DNA of 64,000 nucleotides from CAWBBA01 sp963741625 (lineage in GTDB: Bacteria > Desulfobacterota > Desulfomonilia > Desulfomonilales > Desulfomonilaceae), in NCBI GenBank assembly GCA_963741625.1, contig CAVUIT010000001.1, positions 124,001 to 188,000 on the forward strand, given 5' to 3'. Shown here piece after piece: positions 56,901 to 64,000 of the stretch. The translations under genes were made by a program, and so were the position numbers. Below the pieces are notes generated by a model. The model ran no database searches. It saw nothing but the letters and a program-made list of their open reading frames with translations, and had not been told where the DNA came from. Positions within the stretch are counted from its first letter, which is position 1. Every line of letters starts with the position of its first letter.

Positions 56901-57580
56901 TGGGCACTCGAAGCCGAAATATCCGTGTCCACCGCGGTTTGCCCTGAGTCATCCAGACCCCGGTCGATGGACTCGATTGGGAAAACCTCGTAAAATCGTT
57001 CGCCTTCGCTCATCACCTCATTCACTTCTGCGGAAGGCCCTTCTTCATCAACACTTGGCCCCGCAGACGTATCTTCCACGTCAATGCCCGCACTCGCCTC
57101 AAATGACGCCTCGACCTCGGAACCTGCTTCATCGATTTGTTCCTGCTCTGCGATGAAAGCTTCATCCGCGGGTTCCGAAGTTATAGGGGATCGGACGGAA
57201 GACTTTGGCAGAAATTCCTCCAACTCCTGCATCATGCCTGAGATTGGTGTCTTCTCCTGGTGCTGCTCTGCCACTTCCGCAATTAGAGTCAGGATCAGAT
57301 CCTTCGCTCGAAATAGGAAGTCGACGATTCGAGCGTCCAATCCGATGGCTCCTTCGCGAACACGATCCAGAAGGTTCTCGACCCCGTGAGTGAGTGTGCT
57401 GGAACGTTCAAGGCCTATGTATTCGGCTGAGCCCTTTATGCAGTGAACCGCACGGAAGATGTTGTTCAGCAACTCCGGGGATCCGCCTTCCTTCTCGACC
57501 CGCATAAGGCTGTTGTCCATCTCTTCCAGCAGTTCCCGAGCTTCGCTGCTGTAGTCCTGAAGAATTTCAGTGTCGATCAT
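53975..57580 (-). CDS. cheA: CheA histidine kinase with extra domains
   Basis: About 1,200 residues, far longer than typical CheA. From the N-terminus: an HPt domain (AVHCIKGSAEYIG, phospho-acceptor His46), a long acidic disordered linker, a helical region, a helix-hairpin-helix-like segment (about 395-450: IPGLDSAVIAALENAG), and a second HPt-like bundle near residue 560 with Lys where His should be (LIKSIRSSSSYM). Then come the dimerisation domain, HATPase (HLIRNAVDHGIEEREA, DDGSGIS, SGRGVGMDVV) and a C-terminal CheW domain. Start 57580 has GAGAGG seven bases upstream. It phosphorylates CheY and CheB in the same operon. The frame is fully intact. Confidence 0.92.
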   Translation of the reverse strand: MIDTEILQDYSSEARELLEEMDNSLMRVEKEGGSPELLNNIFRAVHCIKGSAEYIGLERSSTLTHGVENLLDRVREGAIGLDARIVDFLFRAKDLILTLIAEVAEQHQEKTPISGMMQELEEFLPKSSVRSPITSEPADEAFIAEQEQIDEAGSEVEASFEASAGIDVEDTSAGPSVDEEGPSAEVNEVMSEGERFYEVFPIESIDRGLDDSGQTAVDTDISASSAQEPTASKEEAVVEDSYMDPTAVTTEELRDDSRFAAPPRSDLGASLEETVPHILNISLYLDDLEDGLQPAEVILSILEMIGSLTETMRGIGMHEAAGILKSMGERLSAIPSDRERLSSEEIEDLRGLLHQLRPWYPEGLFPLEEEVSSTLTEVTETGPTFEASFEPSAFRRSLEQIPGLDSAVIAALENAGFSSMEQLVGADVGALTAIPAVTPSTAEFILRIVGGAPAAPKPPPPSRKPGERSMLADVDDELLREFEGIFGDAKDLAEPYAAGPNPLPSTMTSDLLEELDTIGEDTDREIIEIFLSYAWEITDKLRRLSDKIKQGTADRSDMEATADLIKSIRSSSSYMDYQNLAAFLDAWHEKVLWCSERMDSLSSKNLTFMEESMLKFEHFLNALEAALSSEGLLGLNGGAAAEVKPAAGWEAKQPAPNSATAREPREAGVPGQAFADVSRSADRTAKTPIEPVVREITAAQRGGPTQEATTEEILGSMKPAPSMRAPAPSETSSAEEETSTAEITGSHDTKFLQDLTTARDVRDSGMVRTMRVDSGKVDVLLNQVGELVVNRSFVEQLSLDLKNLHRILLTTREVGKKEIQSVKDLSLKVGEASLSLGRVANDIQEGVMKLRMLPVGQLFNRMPRLIRDLSRRVGKSVSLEVHGGETEVDKRVIEQIYNPLVHLIRNAVDHGIEEREARKILGKNEEGSIVLNAYSQGNQVVIDVEDDGSGISYEAVIQKAVENHLIEPQEAKNVSPQEIYNFLFMPGFSTSKRVTRTSGRGVGMDVVKKDVEKINGHIEIESWENKGTRISIKIPLTLAIIQTLLIKMGRHMFAVPLTSVREIIQVTPADISTIEGFEVIKFRDETIPVLRMNQVFNLKDYDSSKNLKFLVLATTGVKTVGFLVEELVGEQDVVIKPLAEHVCESRGMAGSTILGDGTIALVLDVTEVIEDVISKQRQFAATGIRYGQQAYHTSLAGTLDV

Positions 57581-57667
57581 CTTCTTTCCTCTCGGTCGGC
57601 CGCGGCTCTCGAAATGCGACCGCATGGACTTTTACAAACCTGCCGAAAAAAGTCGGCTTAGGACCTC

Positions 57668-58405
57668 CTATTTCTTGACCTGAGGTCCCCTCGCGGTGTG
57701 AACGACTTTTCGGCCGTCGAAGTGAGTCTGATAAAACTCGAAGTCCTTCACTACAGAGCCCAGCATCTCCAAATCTCTCTTGATAACCCCAACCTGTTCC
57801 TGTAGTTCCTCCTGGCCTGCCGATTTGTCGCCCCGGTCGAGCACTTTTTCGATCCTCTCAACGGCGGACGATGATTTGCCTACGGCAGTTCCAGTCAACA
57901 GGAGAACTTCCTGGTAATTCGCCGCCAAATCGTTTATGACTTCAGCGAGTTCCCCTACCTCGTTACGGCCATTTGGCCGGATCGGGTCGCTGAGATTCCC
58001 ATTTGACATTTCTTTGGTGGCTCTCACCACTTGCTTTAGCGGTCGGTGGATCTTGTGCACATACAGATAAATCATGGATGCTAAGCACAGAATCGTAACG
58101 CCCAGCACCAGGGACATGCGAGTCCTGATATAATCCAGGAGTTCCGCCTGAACAGGAACCGTCATCAGTGGATCACTCGCCGGATTGCTCACCCGCACTT
58201 TGCCGGCCTTTGCCATTTCCCCGCTGACGTCGAATACGAACTTTATATCCACAGCCACTGCGGCCAACGCTAGCAAGCAGAAAACCAACAGGACCTTATT
58301 GCGCTCCACTGCCCTGATCAAGAGCGAAAGCCGTTTCCCATCCGGAGGAGATGGGTGACGGCCACGGCCGGAAAAGGGCTGGTCTCTGGGCGGTTGGGAA
58401 GTCAT
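57668..58405 (-). CDS. Two-helix HAMP protein of the che operon
   Basis: A 245-residue membrane protein with helices near residues 38-57 and 98-116 and a HAMP domain (KIHRPLKQVVRATKEMSNGN, VGELAEVINDLAANYQ). A coiled coil follows; there is no methyl-accepting, kinase or cyclase output domain. The periplasmic part is only about 40 residues. It starts 5 bases after the cheY stop and is likely co-translated. It could modulate the receptor array or hold CheA at the membrane; this is inference. Confidence 0.8.
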   Translation of the reverse strand: MTSQPPRDQPFSGRGRHPSPPDGKRLSLLIRAVERNKVLLVFCLLALAAVAVDIKFVFDVSGEMAKAGKVRVSNPASDPLMTVPVQAELLDYIRTRMSLVLGVTILCLASMIYLYVHKIHRPLKQVVRATKEMSNGNLSDPIRPNGRNEVGELAEVINDLAANYQEVLLLTGTAVGKSSSAVERIEKVLDRGDKSAGQEELQEQVGVIKRDLEMLGSVVKDFEFYQTHFDGRKVVHTARGPQVKK

Positions 58406-58410
58406 CGCTT

Positions 58411-58776
58411 TTACTGCTTCAACTCCATCTCTCGGATCACCTGTGCTATCGTCATGTGATCGGTCTTGTTTATGAACCCCTTAGCGCCCAGCTTCTCGGC
58501 CTCAGCTTTGTACTTCTCATCGTTAAGAATGGTGAGAAACAGGATATTGGCGTCCGGGTCCTCGCTGAGGATTTCCTTCGCGGCCGTGATTCCATCCTTG
58601 TCTCGCATGGTGATATCCATAGTAACCAGGTCGGGCCTGAGGGTCCTGTACAGCTCGACTGCCTCGTTGCCGCCTTTTGCCTCACCGACCACGGAATGGC
58701 CCTGCGCCTTTAGCTCTTCAACGATCCGCTTCCGCATAAAGCCCGAGTCATCGACCACAAGGACCCGTATGCCCAT
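58411..58776 (-). CDS. cheY: CheY-like response regulator
   Basis: A single receiver domain of 121 residues: IRVLVVDDSGFMRKRIV, VTMDITMRDKDGITA (phospho-acceptor Asp), LFLTILNDEKY (Thr) and FINKTDH (Lys). Start 58776 has GAGGTG five bases upstream. It lies between the MCP and HAMP genes and is probably the output regulator of this chemosensory system. Confidence 0.92.
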   Translation of the reverse strand: MGIRVLVVDDSGFMRKRIVEELKAQGHSVVGEAKGGNEAVELYRTLRPDLVTMDITMRDKDGITAAKEILSEDPDANILFLTILNDEKYKAEAEKLGAKGFINKTDHMTIAQVIREMELKQ

Positions 58777-58839
58777 TACACACCTCGCAACAATAGACTT
58801 CACCATGCTCCAATTAATTGTAGACCGATTCGGTACCTA

Positions 58840-61252
58840 CTAAATCTCTCTCGTGATCCTGAACTGTTCGACCAACTCTCCTAGTTCATCGGCAACCCTC
58901 GACAGTTGCTGCGTAGTTTCCGAAGCTGCAGCAGCCCCTTTCGCGTTGGTGGACGCGACGTCGGCCATTTCTGTCATGATTTGCCGAAGAACCGCGGCTC
59001 TCTCCGTCTGGAGACCAGTGAGCTTCGTGATGTTGTCCGCACGAGCCGTAACACCCGTCATTTCCTCCGTGACAGCGTTGGAGGTTTCCACCTCTGTCCC
59101 GGCTTTCTCCAGAATGTTCCGGCTGAGCGCCCTGATCTCTCCCATAAGGGACGCCGCCCTTTCCCTGCGTTTGGCCTGCTCAGCCGTGAGGCCGAGAATG
59201 TCCTGGGCCAAAATAGTCAGACGTTCCATAGCCTTTTGGACATTGCCCGCGTCCTGAGTCTGCTGCACCGTTCCTTCAGAAATACCGGCGATGAGGGCAT
59301 TGGTTCTGGCCACAGCTTCCTGGATCTGCGTCAGGGAATCACGGCTGGTGGCTGACAGGCGCTCTCCTTCGTCGACTCTCTTATTACTTTCTTTAATGAG
59401 GTCAGCGATTTCATTGGTTGATTCGGCGGTTCTTTCTGCCAATTTCCGAACTTCATCGGCAACGACTGCGAACCCTTTGCCGTGTTCCCCGGCTCGTGCC
59501 GCTTCAATGGCCGCATTAAGAGCCAGAAGGTTGGTCTGCTCTGCGATCGACTGGATAACGGACATGATGTCGTTGATCTGTTCGGAGCTGTCCGCGATGC
59601 CTCTCATACCTTGCACCACCTTCTCGACGGCAATGCCTCCTTCGCGGGCAAACCGGTCGGTCATTTCCGACTGGCGTGCAGCTTCCGCCGCGCTATGAGC
59701 CGTGTCCTCAATCGTCTTGGCCATACGGGCCACCGCGTCGGCTGTCTCCTGAGCGGCTGAGAACTGCTCGCCGGCCTTTCCGGCAACTTCTTTGGCGGTT
59801 GCGCCCATGGCCTCGACGACGTCCTCTCCCTCACGGGACTGTTGGTCCTGATCACCGGCGCTCTTGGCCACTCCTTCGATTTCAGCCGCCATATTTTGAA
59901 GTGACTGAGACGTAACAGTGGCGGATTTCAGCGTATCCTCCGCGTTACTGGAGACCTCCTGAGCCGTCTCACCCATTGCCGCGACCCGATCGAGCACGTT
60001 GCGGGCACGTTCGGCCTGAGCTGTAGCGTTGACCACAATGTTCTGGGTGGTATCGTTCACGACCACTGACGACTGACGCACCCTGCCAACGCCTTCGAGG
60101 ACGGCTGAGAACGCTCCCTGGAGCCTCTCCAGAAGGCCGTTGAACGTTTCTGATGCCCTCCCGATTTCATCTCTTGTTGTAACCGGTGAACGAAGCGTGA
60201 GGTCAAGATTTTCACCCACCTGCCCCATGACCTGCGCCATACGTGTAACCGGCCGGGTAATCGTTGCGGCGATCAAAATGGCCGCAATCACGACGATTAC
60301 CGCAACGCCGGCGCCCATGATGGTGTTGTTCCGAATGATCACCGGCAGGTAACCGAGAACCTCGTCTCGGTCGATTCGAACTCCTACCACCCATTTCAAT
60401 CCGGGGAACTGGCCGAGACCTCCAGGATAGGCTATACCTGCCAAGGAAACTCCCGATTTGCCGGTCTTTGGATCGGGGGGCGACTTATACTCGTGATTGA
60501 TTTCTTTCTTCTTTATGGCTTCGCTCAGTGTGGGCAGGCCGGCTTGCTCCACTGTCTTCAGGTAGAGGTCTCTCCTCGCCGTTAAGACCGTTTGCATTTT
60601 GCTATCCACGATCCAGACTACGCCAGACGTGGTCCCCGGAACACCTTTCATCATGTCCTCGACAGGCGCCCATTTGACATATGCCAGAATGGCCCCCTGA
60701 ACATTTTCACCGACTTTCACCGGTGCTGCGATGCCAACGGTAAAGCCGCCGGAAGCCGGGTCGAGTTGTTCCACCACCGGCGATTTCTGAAAGTCACTGA
60801 CGAAGAGCTTACCGCCTTTGGATCCTTTGAAAGCATCATTTCCTGAGAAGTCGATTCCCACCAGCGCGGGAGCGCTGGAGGCGATGCAGTTGCCCTTCGC
60901 GTCAAGGAGGAAAATGCACTCGTATGCTCCGTAAAGCTTGACCGTCTCTCGGAGCATCTGGGAGGCGTCCTCTCGGACCTCGGCCACGTCAATGGCTTCT
61001 TTGATCGGCCGCAGGTCGGCCCAAACAAGGGTGTCACTAACACGGTCATTCATGAAGATGTTAAGGGCCAGGGCGGCAGAGTTGGCGAGTGTTCTCAGCT
61101 CGCGGTATCGCTGAATTCTCAGCCTCAGTCGTGATGGTCTGATAACCAATGTACGCTGTGGCGGCCAGTGGGATCATGGTTATCAAGAGGAACCAGAACA
61201 GAAGCTTATTTCTAAGTCTTCCGCCCAGACGTAGTTTACTGAAGATGCTCAT
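58840..61252 (-). pseudogene. Methyl-accepting chemotaxis protein, one frameshift
   Basis: ATG 61252 (AGGAGG seven bases upstream) encodes the signal helix (NKLLFWFLLITMIPLAATAY). A one-base shift near 61115 joins TITTEAE to IQRYRELRTLANSAALALNI. The periplasmic part is a dCache domain (GIDFSGNDAFKGSKGGKLFV, GGFTVGIAAPVKV), then the second helix (about residue 320), HAMP, and a methyl-accepting domain with the hairpin tip EQTNLLALNAAIEAARAGEH and VVADEVRKLAERTAE. The fault is in the first 50 residues; the rest is clean for more than 760 residues, so an assembly error is likely. The receptor should sense a small molecule through dCache. Confidence 0.88.
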
Positions 61253-61394
61253 GGCCTTTCCTCCTGGGATTAGTATCGTCTGAAAACTATTGAGAGTCTG
61301 CTCCCTGCTATTTCATCCGGCGGCACATGACCATGCCGCATTGTCTAAACCTGTTTTCATCGCCCGGTCGGCTTCGAAGCGCCGGCTAGAGCCG

Positions 61395-61931
61395 TTACGC
61401 TTCCAGTTCCTCTGGTATCAGCCGGGTTACGCCGTCCAGTGCCTGCTTTTCGTCTATCGAGAGGATCTTCTTGAAGTCCAAGACAATGAGGATGCTTTCT
61501 TCAAGATGGACTACTCCGCTGATGTACGCGCTCTGCACCCCGGCAACGATGATATCCGGAGGCGGCGAGATCTTCGAGGCAGGGACCGTTATGACTTTGG
61601 CCACAGAATCCACGATGAAGCCGGTCACATTGCCTTCTATCTCAACCACCAATATTCGGGTTCCAGCTTTTTGTCCGTCAGGCTGAGGATAGTTCCGCAA
61701 GCGGAGCCTCTTTCTAAGGTCCAGCACTGGGATTATGTTCCCTCTAAGGTTGATGACGCCCTCTACGAAATCCGGGGAATTCGGGATTTCGGTAATATTG
61801 GACATCATGATGATCTCCTGGACCACGAGTATTTGCACGCCGAACCGCTCGGGTCCTATAGTAAAGCTGATCATCTGGACAGATTCTTCTGCCTCTGGGA
61901 TCCTCTTTAAAGCTTGCTGTCTACCGTTCAT
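61395..61931 (-). CDS. cheW: CheW adaptor
   Basis: A 178-residue CheW: ISFTIGPERFGVQILVVQEI, NSPDFVEGVINLRGNIIPVL, FIVDSVAKVITVPASKI and SGVVHLEESILIVLDFKKIL. It links the receptor to CheA. AGGAGA lies six bases before the ATG. It precedes the MCP gene in the operon. Confidence 0.95.
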   Translation of the reverse strand: MNGRQQALKRIPEAEESVQMISFTIGPERFGVQILVVQEIIMMSNITEIPNSPDFVEGVINLRGNIIPVLDLRKRLRLRNYPQPDGQKAGTRILVVEIEGNVTGFIVDSVAKVITVPASKISPPPDIIVAGVQSAYISGVVHLEESILIVLDFKKILSIDEKQALDGVTRLIPEELEA

Positions 61932-61975
61932 GAGATCTCTCCTGTTCCGGGCGCTGCGTGCGTGCCTGACACCAC

Positions 61976-63821
61976 TTATTTGATTAGCTTTTGAAAGGTC
62001 TCGGCCAAACTGTCAGCCGAACACTTGTGATCTATGATTCCTTCCAGCAAGGCCGCCTCTGCCATCCTGGGATCCACGCTCGAGACGGGGTCTTGAACCA
62101 TTGTTGTTCCGCGGGCTTGTTTCACGGCCCTGAGACCTGTCATCCCTCGGCCCGGCCCTCCGGATAATAGGTACTGCCACGAGATTCTCGCCCATGACCT
62201 TAGAGGCCGACATGAGAAAGTGATCAAGGGTGTTCGTTCGAGGAACATCCGATGGCATTCTCAAAATGAACCTGCCGTCTTCCTCGCTCAGATCAAGAGG
62301 CACAGTGGCCGGATGAACGTAACAAACACCGTCAACCAAGGTGGCGCCGGATTCCGCCGGCCGCACTTCCAGTTTGCTCCTTCTATCCAAGTAATCGACA
62401 AAGGCGCCAATGGCTTCCTGCTGCATGTCGTGAATGACTACAATAGACGTCGGCAACTCCTTGGGGAGAAACGGAATTATGCGGATTAAATCCGTGCACC
62501 CGCCGGTAGAGGAGGCAAATACCGACAAGAACTTGCTGGGGGCAAATATTTCGGATGATACCGGGGGTTGCTTGACAGGGGGCGGCACCTTTACCCGCCG
62601 GATTCTATTGAATTTGATGCCACAGGCTTCTTTGATACGGTTGACCAAGTCCTCAGCTCGTCCATCGACCCGCCAGTTGTTCCGAGGTTTGCGGAGAAAA
62701 TCCACCCCGCCAAGGCACAAGAGATCAAAGGGGTTTGCTCCTACCCCACCGACAAACCCGCTAAGGATCACCACGGGACAAGGGCTCCTAATCATGATGT
62801 GCATCAGGGCGGTGCTTCCCTTCATTACGGGCATGTCCCAGTCTAGAAGGATAAGATCAGGTCTTAATTCGTCGATTTTCTCCAAAGCCTCTTGGCCGTT
62901 TGTCGCATAGCCCGCGACCAGGAGGCCGGGATCCGATTGAAGCAGTTCCTGAACGATCTTCCGTATGAAACGGGAGTCGTCAACGATCATTATTCTCTTT
63001 GCCGACTCCGCTTGGGCAGAGACGGCCTGAGCCTGGGCGTGTACCGCAGGAAGTGCCTTGCCATTTCCAGGATGCTCCAGTTTGACGGGTTGGCCGGCCA
63101 GCTGAGGAAAGGGATCGAGTGCATGGCGGATCTCGTCACGCTGGCGTATCCCCTCCATCAATAAGCTCTGCCAATCCATGAAAAGGGTCTGCTCGGGCAC
63201 GGTGAAAACGACCTGTGAGAGAAACTCCCCAGCCTCCCATCCCAGCATCTCGTAAAAGGCTTCAACTCCTGTTATTGAACCGCATTCCGCGTGTGCGATT
63301 CCGCCATCATGAACATAAATAGAGCCTCGGCTGCCTTCACTGAATACTCTGATAAGCGTGCTCTCTTTTCGGTAGCAGAACATCTGAATGACATCTTCCA
63401 GCCTGATTCCTACTACTCGGCCTTTGAACCCCTGTTGTGGCTGAAGCATGTTGAAAAGCAGTTCCGCCATTGTTTCGTAAGAGAATGGTTTAACTAGGAA
63501 ATTGGTACAGCCCATGGCAAGAGCCGTAATCCCGTCGCCTTCCGACCCTTTGTCCGCTACGAGCACCACTTGGATGGGCAGCCCTTTCCGTCGGATTTCA
63601 CGCAGCAGTTCCAAGCCGTCGAGCTTGCCGGGGCGCTGGTGATCCAAAACCACCAGGTCGATGGGTGAGCGTTTGAATATTTCAATGGCCGCGGATACCG
63701 AACCGGCTGACGAAACAACATATCGGGGCCCCAACTCGGCAAAGTACGCCTCGACAAATCTATAGAGGATTTGTTCGTCTTCTAGGATGAGGATCCTTCT
63801 ATCCGACAACGGCGGCTCCAT
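61976..63821 (-). pseudogene. REC-DUF4388-REC-CheB protein, frameshifted near the end
   Basis: A receiver (ILILEDEQILYRFV, acceptor in LVVLDHQRPG), a DUF4388/PATAN domain (about 125-240: GRVVGIRLEDVIQMFCYRKE, YEMLGWEAGEF), a second receiver (about 277-400: IMIVDDSRFIRKIV, LILLDWDMPVMKG) and a CheB-like domain from about 430 (FASSTGGCTDL, IVVIHDMQQEAIGAF). A one-base shift near 62170 is needed to finish as LLSGGPGRGMTGLRAVKQAR and stop at 61976. The Ser is present, but the His is shifted by one place and the Asp loop (GGPGRG instead of GMGxDG) lacks Asp. It heads the visible operon. Likely a regulatory, not enzymatic, CheB. Confidence 0.8.
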
Positions 63822-63838
63822 CAATCTTCGCTTCTCAT

Positions 63839-64000
63839 TCCCATGCCAGCTTGCGGGCCGGAGATCGTCGTTTCACTTAGTGGCAGACCGGCCGCCATAG
63901 GGGGATTAACAAGGCGGCCACGGTCGATCCGGCGATCACGATTACCTGGGTAATCATCGCGTCAGGTTCGGCTTTTCATCAGGTCCAGGAGGACACTGGT
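63839..64000. other. Window edge, possible small minus-strand frames
   Basis: A 26-codon minus-strand frame (63957-63877) with one hydrophobic helix (QVIVIAGSTVAALLIPLW) and, further upstream, a frame entering from the window edge and ending at TGA 63964-63962. Both are too short to call. Confidence 0.2.

Overview
Organism. The window reads like a chromosome segment of a Gram-negative, moderately GC-balanced bacterium of the Desulfobacterota (former Deltaproteobacteria). This rests on gene content: long PAS/GAF hybrid histidine kinases, a large chemosensory operon with CheA, CheW, MCP and ParA, a Wza/Wzc exopolysaccharide locus, B12-binding radical SAM proteins, and an FmdB zinc ribbon protein. 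A Desulfomonile- or Syntrophobacter-like organism is a reasonable guess but is not proven by the sequence.

Layout. 0-15 kb is an accessory region: a GT4 glycosyltransferase, a broken methyltransferase, an Ntn-hydrolase-like protein, a GrpB protein, a frameshifted hybrid kinase, a radical SAM protein and a DUF4331 protein. It is seeded with five copies of one ~225-bp inverted-repeat element and two attC-like integron sites with tiny cassette genes. 15-21 kb holds a sensor-kinase pseudogene split by an IS630 remnant, coupled to a membrane-anchored substrate-binding protein. 21.6-25.9 kb carries corA and the retropepsin-like / 7TM-transglutaminase / ATP-grasp triad. 26-31 kb is a run of small secreted or lipoproteins and an ElyC/YdcF protein.

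31-51 kb is an envelope polysaccharide locus: Wza-like exporter, GT2, methyltransferase, GT-C-like membrane proteins and two GT remnants, outer-membrane barrel, SNase joined to a GmhA-like SIS protein, CapD-like dehydratase, and Wzc tyrosine kinase. Embedded in it, directly downstream of wzc and overlapping it by 4 bases, is a lasso-peptide-type RiPP cluster: PqqD-like recognition protein, transglutaminase-like B2 leader peptidase, asparagine-synthetase-like cyclase, a precursor peptide whose leader matches the lasso leader pattern exactly, an HPr-kinase-like protein and a B12-radical SAM gene. A nucleotidyltransferase gene of a type often found in such clusters lies next to it on the other strand. 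Most of these RiPP genes contain one or more single-base frameshifts.

51-64 kb is a carbonic anhydrase followed by a chemosensory operon on the minus strand: REC-DUF4388-REC-CheB, CheW, MCP, CheY, HAMP protein, CheA, ParA, CheB. Both CheB-like proteins lack catalytic residues and no CheR is seen.

Caveat. At least a dozen genes across the window are broken by single-base shifts while several very long genes (CheA, Wzc, CapD) are intact. I cannot tell true pseudogenes from assembly indels. No tRNA, rRNA or CRISPR array was found.
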